This document shows positions 23,947-35,385 of a DNA stretch of 64,000 nt, in pieces (position 1 is the stretch's first letter; each line of letters begins with the position of its first letter). The translations under genes were made by a program, and so were the position numbers. A model generated the notes under the pieces. That model saw only the letters and a list, made by a program, of their open reading frames with translations. It was not told the DNA's origin and ran no database searches. Location: NCBI GenBank assembly GCA_019426215.1, contig CM033400.1:24040568-24104567 (forward strand), given 5' to 3'. The DNA is from Buddleja alternifolia (lineage: Eukaryota > Streptophyta > Magnoliopsida > Lamiales > Scrophulariaceae).

Positions 23947-24390
23947 ACCATGACATCTCAGGCCTTAAGGATTATCTCTACTACGTAACCCTTAGGATTC
24001 ATAGTTCGACATGGAACCAACATGGACTCCTGCAGAGTTGTTTAGTCCTCACACTACACAAGTGGCGACCCTCTGTACATATAATAATCCTCGCCGAGGG
24101 AACAAGGCACATCTATTGCAGAATGTAGTACGAGCAAGCCTTGACGAGAGTTTGATTTCCCGTTTTTTCATGTCTATATGGTTTGGAACTAGTTTAGGAG
24201 CCCTAAAAAACATTCCACATTCGCCACCTACTTGTGCGTGACCATTCTCGTGGCAATGCAATGATCATCGGGACTCTATCACCATGCATAGATTTATAGA
24301 TAAAGACAAATCAGCATAAATAGAAAGGTATGATATAAAAACAAGATTGTACTCAAGTGTCATTACAAGTTTGGCAGCGCCACTAAATGG
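23947..24390. repeat. C2, right part
   Basis: Starts ACCATGACATCTCAGG and continues with CTCTACTACGTA, GTACGAGCAAGCC, AACAAGATTG and CATTACAAGTTTGGCAGCGC. These parallel 1345-1822 in C1 in the same order. It completes copy C2 across the B/A1/CACTA nest. Confidence 0.45.
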
Positions 24391-24408
24391 CTAAACGAAC
24401 ACATAACA

Positions 24409-24678
24409 CTAACAAACCAAAGCTTGATCAGCGATTTTCTTTTCCTTCTCTATTGCAAAAAGTGTTTTCTGCTTCAAAGATTCTTCTTCAATCGGAGGCT
24501 GTAGTTTTCTTACATCTGGAGATGCAGGATTCATGACTCTCTCACCCAAATTAGACATTTTGTTTCTCTTCCTACTTCTACCCCCGATTGCTTCGACAAC
24601 CTTCTTTGCTATTTCAAATAACTCGTCACTAACAACTGTCCAGGACCTTACATCATTGTATGTTATTCTAGCAATATG
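24409..24678 (-). pseudogene. Unidentified protein-like open frame, possible exon remnant
   Basis: On the minus strand an 89-codon frame without an early ATG runs from just after a TAA at 24681 to a TAG at 24411. It includes YNDVRSWTVVSDELFEIAKK, then EAIGGRSRKRN and PIEEESLKQKTLFAIEKEKK. The mix of charged and hydrophobic residues looks coding rather than random, and the lack of a start suggests an exon. I do not recognise the family; a FAR1/MULE-type C-terminus is one weak possibility. It lies just outside repeat C2. Confidence 0.35.
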
Positions 24679-25565
24679 TTATTTGATTCTGGTAATGCAT
24701 CTTTTGAATGTTGTCTGACAAATATTACTATGAACTCTATCTTCTTCATTAGTAGCATATTCTCATATTTGATCTTTTTGTCTTGGCATCTTGATTCGTG
24801 ATGGCAATATGAATTAGAAGGAAGAAAAATCAAATTTTAGCTAGTAGCTATAAAACTGAATTTTTTTAATTAGTATTAATTGTTTTGGTTAATAAGAAAG
24901 CAACGTTCCATCCTTTCAAATTTTTAAATTTTGATTAGGTGAGAAAATCAGGTAATGGTTGAAATACAATCCTACCTGATTGAATTGTTGTATCAGTTGT
25001 CAACACTAAACAGAAACATAATTTGTTTTGATTTGAATTTCAAAACCAAGAAAAGTCAAGTCTTTGTTGAGCCACGTGGGGTATAGAAGTGTTAGGAATT
25101 CAGGATATCAGATTATTTCATATCTTTTTTCTTTTTTAACTAATTATTATTTCATTACTTCATTTTCACTCTTGGATGTTGACGTGTGTGCACTGCACGA
25201 CAGCTGCATGACAACATGAGTAGCGGGACGACATCAGCGATAAATTCACGAATTTCGCAATAAATACGTAGTTCACGGGAGGAAATTGAAAATATCGCGT
25301 TTTTATGGGAATTTATAATTTCCTTCATTTAACTGCGATAAAACGCGAGAAATTCAATAAACCAGCGAAATCTGTCACTATAATTTAAGTAGGCGATTGT
25401 TTAATTTACTGCATTGGGATTGCTATATGAATAATCTACTTAGATTGTGTTAAAATTCCACTTTCTTTGTTCTGTTTAAGAAGAACTTGAATTACTCCAT
25501 GTAGATGGGGAAATTACACGAATTCTCAAACAAACAAACAAAAACAGTTAAAATGTTGGTGGATG

Positions 25566-26125
25566 GAGTAGACCATTCAATTTTAGATGGAAAATTCGGT
25601 TGATATTAGCTGTGAGACATTTTGAAAATTATAGGACCAAATGTAAAAAATTGATAATGAATAAGATCAAAATTGAAATGAAGCAAAATTATGGGAAGAA
25701 TGCAATTTTCCCCATATAGAATGCATAGTGGTCGTGCACACAAGTCATAAACCTAGCTACCGGAGTCATAAACTCTAACTAAGCACATTGACAAACGTCA
25801 AAACTAATTAACGTCCGTAATATTCTATTTACATAGAAACAGATAGGATGATTTGGACTAATTAATGTCCAATATTCTATTTACATAGAATCAGATAGGG
25901 TGATTTGGACTTTGGAGTCATGCCTGCGAAATAAATTAACTTTTCGCGAGGAAAATGAATTTGGCTTAGTGGAGACACTTTTGGGAAATCATATTTTATT
26001 TTCCACAATTTTGCTTCGTTTCGATTTTGGTTTAATTTATTAGAGAGATCATATATATGGTTCCATAACTTTCAAAATATCTTGCATATAGTCCCAGCAG
26101 AAATTTTCGTCTAAAATTTAATGAT
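25566..26125. repeat. Imperfect fold-back structure (inverted repeat, ~135-bp arms)
   Basis: The left arm 25570-25715 contains TTTTAGATGGAAAATTCGG, TTTTGAAAATTATAGGACCA and AATGAAGCAAAATTATGGG. The right arm 25985-26120 contains their complements in reverse order: CACAATTTTGCTTCGTTTCG, then TTCCATAACTTTCAAAATAT, then AATTTTCGTCTAAAATTTA. Similarity is roughly 65-70 percent by eye. The spacer is about 270 bp. It may be a decayed fold-back or MITE-like transposon; no target duplication was identified. Confidence 0.55.
25807..25914. repeat. Two-copy tandem repeat, ~54 bp
   Basis: ATTAACGTCC then AATATTCTATTTACATAGAA, AGATAGG-TGATTTGGACT occurs at 25807-25860 and again at 25861-25914, with a few changes. 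It lies in the spacer of the fold-back structure. Confidence 0.8.
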
Positions 26126-26547
26126 CAAAGTCATATACTACGTTAGTCAATATTTAGACCGGAATTTTGGAGAAAATCCATGTGTGCGTGAGTGATACGT
26201 GATATTAAATAGAATTCGTCGTGAAACCCATGACCCATTGACGAAAACATTAAAAGTCCGTGACTACAGTGCCATTTTATCCATCTACATTTTTTACCCC
26301 TTTATTACAACCCCACTTATTTTATATTTACCATCAACCTTATGAGATTTTGCAAATTACCATCACATTTTCATGGAATTTTATTCTATTATTACTTATA
26401 GGGGAGACATTGTAATCTGTTTTCACTCACAAGGCGAACTGTTATTGATCGAGAAATTATAATAATATATCAAATCTCGAAGTATTTTTCGTAATTAGCG
26501 TCTCATGTTAGGGAATGTCTATGTAAATTAACCTCAAAAAAGAATAG

Positions 26548-26981
26548 TGACGGAAATTAATCACATAAAACATGCGATCTCAACATAATTAAATACTAAC
26601 CAAATGCGGATCTCAACTTGGTTGTTTCACACTTCTTCCACACGGTTTTGATGCTCTAAAACGTCTGCATTCTCAATCACGGGGAGAGAGATGACTATCC
26701 ACAATCCAAGTACTTCAAATGGTGAATCTTCTTTGCCAATATCACACCAAAATGACACTTTTATGCCTTCACTTTTAGCCCCTCATTTTGGCTGCGAATT
26801 TTCTCTTCTTTTTTTCTTGTTATATTATCTTATTTTGACATAAGATATATTAGGGAGAGAGGGAGGGAGTTGGGGTAGTTTTATCCTACAAAAACTACTC
26901 CCTCCTTTTCTTTCTTTCAAATTAATATGGGTAGGGTCAAGCCCTCATGGGCGACCCATGACCCATATCCAATTTCCAACA
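26548..26981 (-). repeat. D 3' LTR
   Basis: 434 bp, the same length as the right LTR at 33641-34074. The differences seen include GATCTC versus GATTTC, CACGGTTTT versus CACTCTTTT, and GACACTTTT versus GACGCTTTT. Confidence 0.95.
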
Positions 26982-26993
26982 TCTCCCACTCGC
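26982..26993 (-). other. D polypurine tract
   Basis: On the minus strand GCGAGTGGGAGA directly precedes the LTR start TGTTGGAAATTGG. It has the same GTGGGAGA form as in the A family. Confidence 0.8.
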
Positions 26994-29900
26994 ACATGAG
27001 GGCTAGACATACATCTAGTGTAACCATAACGACATATTCACAATTTCATACAAGCAAATGGATCGTGTGACCAACGAGCATATATGATGAGCTTTGAGCT
27101 ATACACCGGTTAAGGATATATAGCAACTCAATATCGAATTAATATGAGGACAACTTCTCGCTATACCCCAGACATCTTTTTACTACACAAGTCAATGTAT
27201 CTCTTGTCCCTCAAACAATATTCAAGAGTATACTTGACTTCCAATCAATTCTATGTATTCACAATTATGTTTAAAACACTAAGTTTGACATAATTGGCCG
27301 GCCTGTGAATACAAAATACGTGTCAGACAAAGATAGTCTTCCTTTCCCACTAGAATCTCTCAACTATATTATAGCTGCTTTCCTAGACATATACCGCATT
27401 GCCGAATCATTCGTGGCTATTGGTAATATGCTAAAGTAGCAACACTAAAATAAAGCTTTAAGAAACAGTAGAAAGTCATAACGGTATAATTTAGGTTACA
27501 TAAACCTTTGAGTCTCACACAATGAGAAAGCAGGGATTTTTCTCATTACTCCAATGGTCATATAGCACACGCGGTATGAAACGCGTGCTACAGTGTTTTT
27601 CTTCCTATTTGGAAGCGTATGTCATGATTCAAATCAAATACACTGTACAGATCTTAGTTCAAGTGTATCTCAACACTTAACCTGAGTTTTCTTCTTGTTC
27701 GTCCTCTATCAATAACAACCTCAAGAAAACTCACATCTGGCTTCTAGATAAGTCAATGGATGGTGGGAATCCATTTCGATTACAAAAATTCATAACAGTA
27801 ATCTCATCTTGATTATCAATCAAGGCGACATCATCTCTACGTATGATTTAGTGTGCCACAAAATCAAAAATGTCTCATCTCTACACATTGCTCAATGTCA
27901 GAGGCGATTGCTCGTGTGAGAGAGTCAATCTCGAACTTATCTAACATACCTTTAGACATCGAGTGCATATCATCACATACATGCTTAGAAAGCACATCAC
28001 TCAATGTCAAACATTTATGGGCATAAATCTCTATGAACATCCTTTAGTTCAAAAGAGATCGCATTCTACGCAATTCTAGAGATCTAACTTAACCAACAAA
28101 TATATCTCTAGGCTAAGGCCAAGTAGCAACTTTACCCACTTCTAAATGCGTATACACAAGTTGTAACACCAGTCATTGGTTTACAATGATATCTCATAAA
28201 ATTATATTTTGTGTCGATGTTCGATTTTACAGCAATAGGTCAATAATAAGACTTCTATGTAAGCATTAGCTGGCTGTTTATCATGATATATATTCACATA
28301 TATATATCACAGCTCCCACATAACTGCTTACAACTCCCACATGCTATAAAACAAATTCAACCAAACATTATCCCACACTGCAAATATACATGCCTCAAAT
28401 AATATTTAATTGCGCACAATGTTACACAAGTTGCTTCGTGCTACTTCTAGAGTCAGCATTGTAATAGAAGAAAATTCAGAGGTAGACTCACACTTATCCA
28501 AATCCCCTCCTCAAGTCCACATATGTATATTCTTTTGACAACTTTCCTCCATACTAAGGAAATCATTTGCAGTGTTTACCAGCTATTGTCCAATACGTCA
28601 TGCTAGAATTGGACAATACCTTATGACTCATGGCATAACAAGTATTGGAGCGAGTACAAGTCACATTGTACTTCAAGATCCAAAAAACAAACAACTATTG
28701 GAATATGGTGGTCTAGACATTTCTATTTGGACTCTCCGGACACATTTCGAGGCTACAATTCTACACTATTGGAGTATTGATGAGCATAAGTATCCATTAT
28801 GAAACCGTACTATTGAAAAACCTAACATGGATCTCGACACTGAGCAAGATTCATTTTTAACGATTTACATAGATTTTTACGTAAAATCAAACACTTTACT
28901 CATCATGTCCTCTACTTCATAAGCTAAAGGAAAACCATTCTCAATGGCTTAATGTACTCCTTCTCATTTCGGCTAACAAGACATTACTAATGAAGAGATA
29001 GAATTTCAAGCATCTCAATGGACTTACGGACTACAAAATAATGGTCTACATCTATGAAGATGAAAACACATGTATAAGATCATGTATTCATAAAATCTCA
29101 TACTCCATTATTTGTAAGACAAATTCTGCCAACTAAGGTTATAAGTTCACAGACTTTACCTACTGGCCTTTGTCTCTGGAATCCTCAAGGCATTCCCATG
29201 TATATCTTTTCAATTACATCTCAATCAAGAAATGCAATCCCATGTCCATTTATACATAATTCTAATCTCATATGTCCATAATAACTAAAAAATATCACCG
29301 CTAGCAAATAAGTTTATCTCAAGATATATACACACATGTATATATATATACCATTTGCTACTGGGTGAGCTTTGTACCTCAAAATCTAAGTATCAACATC
29401 TTAGTAGATTTCGAGAACACATAAAGTTCTCAATATCCTCACGTTTAATGTTGAACCAGAATCCAAACTTGGTTTGATTGTAAACAATTGGGTGACTTCT
29501 ACATAATTATAACACTATAACTAAAAGAAACTATGCAACTCAAATCTTTAAACCGTGTGAGAATCGAAATACCATATTTTGGCTACGACCTTACCACGAG
29601 AGCAATTGCTGCCACACAGACAACTATTCCCTCCTCAGCAATTGTCACGAGTTATTGGTGCCACACATGTTTATAGATTCAGTAATTCTATAAATACTCT
29701 TTCATTGCATTAATTCAATCTTCTCAGATAATAGAATATGACGGAGTCTTACTATATTAGACTCTATCTAATTTTCTAGAGAATATTTTGTGTTTGCACA
29801 AAATTTGGATTCAACTAACTTGATCACTACGATAAATTTTGCTCCCACTCAAACTCGGGAACACGATTGTCATAAGTGATCTATAAGGCACAAAGCCACT

Positions 29901-30749
29901 ATACGAATCGTTAAACCTGACTTGAGGTTTAGCAATTTCAAGATTCTTCATCCAAATAAAAAATTCTCCGGACATTCTGTGATTTACTAATTTTCCACCT
30001 CATCATGTTCACTTAGAACACGTACACCTTAGATCATTTGCGTATCTCCGAGATACAAATACATTGTCCCTTTGAATTTAACCTCTCAAAGATAAATTCA
30101 TCAATTTGATTCTCTCATAATTTTCAAAGAAACATTCTAACGTTTCAAATTAGGATAAATCAAAACAGACCGGATCAATGTATGTAAAGGAGTAATGGAA
30201 TAGGAGGTTCATTTCCCAACCCCCATATTAATTAAATCACAGAAGTCTAACAAAATTAACTGCAATGAAAGATCTACCCATTAACCTCTGAATGGTCACA
30301 TATGATTTACCACATATTTACAAGTAACTACGAAAGTTATTCAGAGAGTTTCTCTTACTAGCTTAGTGTCTTAATTCATTTTGACTTAACCAAGTATACA
30401 AAAAAATAAATAAATTTGCACACATAGTTGTTCACTTTACTTAATGAACACATATTGATTATGATCGAATAATCAATGTGCCTTGGTCACAATTCACCCT
30501 CAAACCATTCAAGAAGAAACAAATCTAGCACCACTTAGTCTATCTATTCTATAGATACTAACCAAGTAAAAAAAAAATCAAATCCAAGAGTAATACAATC
30601 TCAGGAGAACAATCCAGAAAACCGACATCCAATGATCTTTCTAGAATTTCAAACGCTTTTTAATTGATTTCACATAACCCTAAATCCATATAGGACAAGA
30701 TTTAGTATCGCAGTGCTTAATATGTAAGATGCACTATATAAGCGTCTAT

Positions 30750-30866
30750 AAGTGCTATGTTTTCAACTTAGTGCATGCACGAGTAAAATTGACCAATTGT
30801 ATGTCAATTGTTTCAACTCATGGTATACACGAGTAAAATGACCAAAAGTATATCAATATAGCACTT
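30750..30866. repeat. Tandem repeat bracketed by a 9-bp inverted repeat in D
   Basis: GTTTCAACT, ACACGAGTAAAAT and GTATATCAAT-like text occur twice in about 98 bp (30760-30808 and 30809-30857). The pair is framed by AAGTGCTAT (30750-30758) and its exact complement ATAGCACTT (30858-30866). Confidence 0.65.
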
Positions 30867-32945
30867 TTACCTTTAATCCACTTCTATTCACATTACTGGT
30901 TAAGATTGCTCTCCCTAGATGCATCATATGTCTCTTTCATGACTTTTCCTTTGTTCTAATCTCGTTTACTGTAAGAATCTCAAATTTTCTTTAAAACAGA
31001 TCAGCCACAAAGTCCTAAGTCATTATCATAGAATCAATAAGCCTTTTATGTACAAAACACAATATGGCTAACGCTGACTATGAAAGTCTTTTCACAAATA
31101 AAAGACTTGACCTTTAGATGTCTTCATTATTAGAAAGAGATTGTACAAAAACTTGAACTCATCACTTCTCATAAGAGAAGTCATTGTATGTTGACTTTTA
31201 ATTTTTAATAGTATTCGGCTTTACCCTCAAAAGGAGTGACTCATTGTTCTCTTATTTAGGGTATACTTCTAATCATCAAATACTATAGTTAACAATCCCA
31301 ATTCAGTTCAATTTTACGGATATATTACTCATCTGGTCCACTTATAGATCAATAGTATATTTCTCATTCGCATATGAGATCATATATCATACAATCAACA
31401 AAGATATCATAAGCAGTGGACCTTGTTTTCCTCTTATGATAAACTCATTGATCTTTTATATTGAGTATGAAGACTCATCATAAGTCTTACATGACTTGGT
31501 TATTGCCCTCTAGAGCATCTAATTCAATTCTACATATTCCAAAATATTATGACACGACGTGTCACAATTTCTACTAATTAGTACTCATCTAGTACTGTTC
31601 TAAAATCTCAATACTCATATGAGATTTTGGTTGCCATGGCCATACTAGAGATATCATACATGCCCATCTTTACAACATTGATTTCGTACTAAGCAAATTA
31701 ACATTTATGACAATTCACCATAATGTACAGATTCGAAAGGTCACGTAGTGCCCAATCATCATCCATGTCAAAATGTTCATTATCACAAATTTAATTTCCT
31801 AGTAAAAAAATCTCATAAAGTTCTAGGTAAGTATAACTTGAACCAACCTTAGAACTCCCACTTAATATCATGATCAAAGCATATCATAATATATATAAGA
31901 AAAACACATCTTATCACATGCATGTAAGTCGTCAAAAGCTCAATGTCATAAATAAAACAACATATACATTTCATAAACATATGCACATGAGCTATATGTC
32001 AAGAACTTTTCAACGCAAAGAACGTATATACATGTGATTTACTAATATAACGAGCTCTAAGTATCTCTACACATACGAGAAACCATATTAACCATCCCAT
32101 TTGAGAGTCTATCTCTAGGAGCGAAATTCAAAAGACGTCGAGGACCATTATTCATCCTCAAAGATAATAATTTCCTCATCTTGAATTCCAGCTCTCTCTC
32201 TTTTCACACTTTAATGAATAAAGACTTCAAGAGACGTAGATCTTTGTCTTTATTTTCAGTGTAAATCCTATCAAATTCACATCTCCAAAACTTAGTTAGA
32301 GAATTTCTCCATAATTCTCTTTCTCGGTCTGGACCACCAAAATAATGACCCAAATGAAGTAGCTCTTTGTACTTCATTTTCATTATCTTAAAATGCTCAC
32401 ACAAAGAATGTTCGGGGCGCATTCTATAACGCCTCAGCAATTTTTAACTTTACCAAATGCACACGAGTTCTTCTCGTTCTAACTCCTCTCCGGAGGATGT
32501 TAAAAATAAATTGGGGTCTCGCCATCTATGAAAAAAAAATTGTATTAGATTGGGCACAAAGCCAATCATAATACATTACCTTATATGAAGATTTTAACAC
32601 TTAAAAAAAAATAACAATTATGCTCCAACGATTTTAATTTAGGAAAAATAATAATTCCAAATGCGTTTAACAAAAAATGAGCATAATATTGAAGGTGTTC
32701 AAAAAATCTTCATCTTGGTAGGTAGCCAAGGCATGAGAAATAATTTCAGAAAATTAATTAAAAAATTTCAAAATTTTTCTTGCCCAAAAATTGTTTTTCT
32801 ATCATTTTTCATTTCGAAAATCAAAGAAAAAATATATTTTTTTTTTCTCGCCAAAAAAATATATTTTAAATATCCAAAAATTCCCAAAATAGCTTTCTAA
32901 CCATATGGGAATTTTTCCGGCCAAAAAGGCCACGGGCGGTTGGCT

Positions 32946-33018
32946 CACGCGCCCCCACGCGCCACCACGGCGCGTGGGCGCGTGTGGTAGTGACGGCGCG
33001 TGTACCCCACGCGCCGTC
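32946..33018 (-). other. Two GC-rich hairpins in D leader
   Basis: The first has arms at 32946-32963 and 32969-32984 (CACGCGCC...GGCGCGTG, two extra C in the left arm) and a 5-nt loop. The second has perfect 11-bp arms GACGGCGCGTG (32992-33002) and CACGCGCCGTC (33008-33018), loop TACCC. They lie about 620-695 bp inside the 5' LTR on the element's transcript, in an otherwise AT-rich element. Confidence 0.8.
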
Positions 33019-33627
33019 TTCCGTTCGTTTTCCGGCTTCTAAATTTTGGCTACCCCCACATTTGCAACTATGAAGAATCCAACAGTGGTCTCAGTTTTGT
33101 TTTCCGAGTAGTATAAGGTAGGAAGTGGATTTCACTCTCCGTACGCGCGAGTGGGATTGGTCACAGTTACTGTTCATCGTCTTCCTTATTTTCCCAGAAT
33201 TTTTCAGATTTTTTTAATTCGCGACCACAACTTTGAGAGGCTATATCTCTCTCATTTATAATCCGTTTTGAACATTTGATATATGGTTGGAACGATCTTG
33301 ACATAGGGCTTCTAACCATATAACAATTTCATAATAATAATAACAAAAAACGGTTCGAAATTGCGTCTAAAGTTACGAAAAAATTCACTCAAAAACATCA
33401 ATTTCTCATCAAATGTCAAGCATGCTTACATATAACTTCATAATATATTTATACATGGTCTAGGCATGCTACATTTCGAAAATTAAAACATATTATGAAC
33501 ATATCATAAAATCACCATGAATGAACCCATATCTTACGTAAAAACGGGAAGCATGGTAAAGCATGATTTTAAAGCATATAATTATCATATTTTCGTGTGG
33601 AAGCAAGTTTGGAACACAACCAAACTC

Positions 33628-33639
33628 GCTCTGATACCA
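33628..33639 (-). other. D primer binding site (tRNA-iMet)
   Basis: Minus-strand TGGTATCAGAGC is a perfect match to the initiator tRNA-Met primer site, one base from the 5' LTR. Confidence 0.95.
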
Positions 33640-33640
33640 A

Positions 33641-34074
33641 TGACGGAAATTAATCACATAAAACATGCGATTTCAACATAATTAAATACTAACCAAATGC
33701 GGATCTCAACTTGGTTGTTTCACACTTCTTCCACACTCTTTTGATGCTCTAAAATGTCTGCATTCTCAATCACGAGGAGAGAGATGACTATCCACAATCC
33801 AAGTACTTCAAATGGTGAATCTTCTTTGCCAATATCACACCAAAATGACGCTTTTATGCCTTCACTTTTAGCCCCTCATTTTGGCTGCGAATTTTCTCTT
33901 CTTTTTTTCTTGTTATATTATCTTATTTTGACATAAGATATATTAGGGAGAGAGGGAGGGAGTTGGGGTAGTTTTATCCTACAAAAACTACTCCCTCCTT
34001 TTCTTTCTTTCAAATTAATATGGGTAGGGTCAAGCCCTCATGGGCGACCCATGACCCATATCCAATTTCCAACA
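33641..34074 (-). repeat. D 5' LTR
   Basis: 434 bp from TGACGGAAATTAATC to TTTCCAACA on the plus strand. It is followed by the duplication AATAG. See the 3' LTR for the differences. Confidence 0.95.
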
Positions 34075-34307
34075 AATAGTCAATAATCCTTCTGCACGAT
34101 TTATAATTTCACAATCAGTACTATGAGAAAAACACACTAGTGTGAAAAATATAAATAAAAATAAAGGGAAAATATAGTGCGGGAATCAAATTGCACAATA
34201 ATTGAGACGTTGAAGGACAATTCATATGCAGATATGATAAATCTATCAAACGTTGCCCACAATGTTGTTGGGTTAAATCAATAAGACCCTATGCCTAAAA
34301 CGGGTGC

Positions 34308-34465
34308 TACTTGGTAGCTCCTGAGAGTTTAACTCTCGGGAAATATCAGCCACAAATAGTGTTAAAACATTTGTGGGGTCCATAAATATATATATATATA
34401 TATTATTGTGTTAATACATTTTGTGTGGTGGATAGACTCCGGGAGTGGGGCTCCCGGAGCCACCA
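34308..34465. repeat. MITE-like inverted repeat, ~158 bp
   Basis: GGTAGCTCCTGAGAGTTTAA...CAGCCACAAA on the left pairs imperfectly with TTTGTGTGGTGGATAG...CTCCCGGAGCCACC on the right. The arms are about 55 bp. A (TA)n run lies in the middle (34386-34404). Nested small palindromes (CTCTCGGG, CCGGGAG, CTCCCGG) are visible. No clear target duplication was found, so the family is not assigned. Confidence 0.5.
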
Positions 34466-35027
34466 TTATCATCCGCCCAGAACCTATTAATTAATCTCTT
34501 AGATTAATTAACAATTTAATTAATTTTCTTTAATTTCTTGAAAGGCTTATTAATTTAGATAAGTTGGTCCTTGTTTAAGTAAGCATGTGACCTCTTAGTT
34601 TCATAAGCTAGCAGTGGGGGCTCACAAGTAGGTTGACAATTAAATTTGCCTTGAATAATTATTACTCCAAATTAATAATTGGGTCGTGAATTAGTCACTA
34701 ATTTATTCAGGACCCATACAGATCGTGTTTCGATATATAACAACTTAAACACGACCCCTAAATGAAATAGTCATTACGAGCATAAATTTTGAGAAATAAA
34801 ACAAAATCTAAAAGTGAAATATTTGTATAAAATGCACTAACATCAAGATAGCCATAGCAACCACGTGGCACGATGGTTTATAAATATAGTCCTAATGTCC
34901 TATCAGGAAAAATTCCACTACTGATCAAACCAAAATCGCATAATTTTAGATTATAGTCCTACGTAATAACTGAACTACTAATTACTTCTGACATCAATGT
35001 TGCACGGGTACATTCAATTTGGTGTAA

Positions 35028-35371
35028 AAGCAGAGCATTGCAACAAATCATCAATCGGATTACGAAGCCGAAAGTCACGGGGATGAATGGATCAATGTGA
35101 AATACAATCCGACAACAAGGAAAGAACAAACACAACAATCGAAGAACTCCACACCGGTCACGGTGAGGAATGCGGGTGAAGGAAATTATTCAGGAAATGA
35201 TACATCAATGCTCCAAAAAAAAGGTTTGCCAGTTTGGTTGAAGATATATTGGACTATGATTCGGGCATTTCTCAAAGCTACCGGGTTCAATCTGACCCAA
35301 AGGAACTGAAGAATAATTCATCGAATGGGTCTATAAGCGAGAATGCCCTTGAGAAGGGTCATAATCGATGA
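35028..35371 (+). pseudogene. Host-gene-like exon remnant of unknown family
   Basis: An open frame begins after an AG-ending intron-like stretch near 35030 and reads HQSDYEAESHGDEWINVKYN, then KNSTPVTVRNAGEGNYSG. At an A8 run (35215-35222) the coding-looking frame changes and continues with ASLVEDILDYDSGISQSYRV and GSISENALEKGHNR before TGA at 35369. The composition (acidic, Ser/Asn-rich, few rare codons) looks like a plant protein end and not like the retroelements around it. I cannot name the family. Element E starts about 15 bp downstream. Confidence 0.45.
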
Positions 35372-35385
35372 ATATAGTTCATAGG

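Larger units (their letters stand above)
24700..26547. other. Intergenic region without a gene
   Basis: AT-rich sequence without a supported ORF. It contains the fold-back structure at 25566-26125 and a short tandem repeat at 25807-25914. The target site of element D (AATAG) lies at its right end. Confidence 0.6.
26994..33627 (-). other. D internal region without recognisable genes
   Basis: About 6.6 kb, AT-rich. The longest frames are 76-79 codons and match no retroelement domain that I know. No protease DSG, YVDD, integrase DDE or zinc knuckle motif was found on the minus strand where they should be. A 78-codon minus-strand frame at 32440-32204 (MLRRYRMRPEHSLCEHFKIM...) and the frames just before it look somewhat protein-like and sit where gag would be, but I cannot identify them. 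Confidence 0.7.
26548..34074 (-). mobile_element. Complete LTR element D, large non-autonomous derivative
   Basis: Two direct repeats of 434 bp (TGACGGAAATT...TTTCCAACA) are flanked by the 5-bp duplication AATAG (26543-26547 and 34075-34079). The primer site GCTCTGATACCA beside the right LTR (minus-strand TGGTATCAGAGC) and a purine tract beside the left LTR set minus orientation. The LTRs differ at about six positions by eye, so insertion is recent. The 6.66 kb interior has no long ORF and I recognise no gag or pol motif in it. Recent movement without coding capacity implies that proteins were supplied by another element, as in LARD-type elements. Confidence 0.93.

Noticed and set aside
3020..23951. 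Target duplication for solo LTR B
   Set aside because: GCGTT on the left and ACCAT on the right do not match well enough; B is called from its ends, TATA box and length only.
28572..28802. 76-codon frame on the plus strand inside D
   Set aside because: Antisense to the element's transcription, with no domain match recognised.
30000..33000. Search for CRISPR-like or regularly spaced repeats, tRNA and rRNA genes
   Set aside because: No regular repeat-spacer array, cloverleaf with A and B boxes, or rRNA text was found here or elsewhere in the window.
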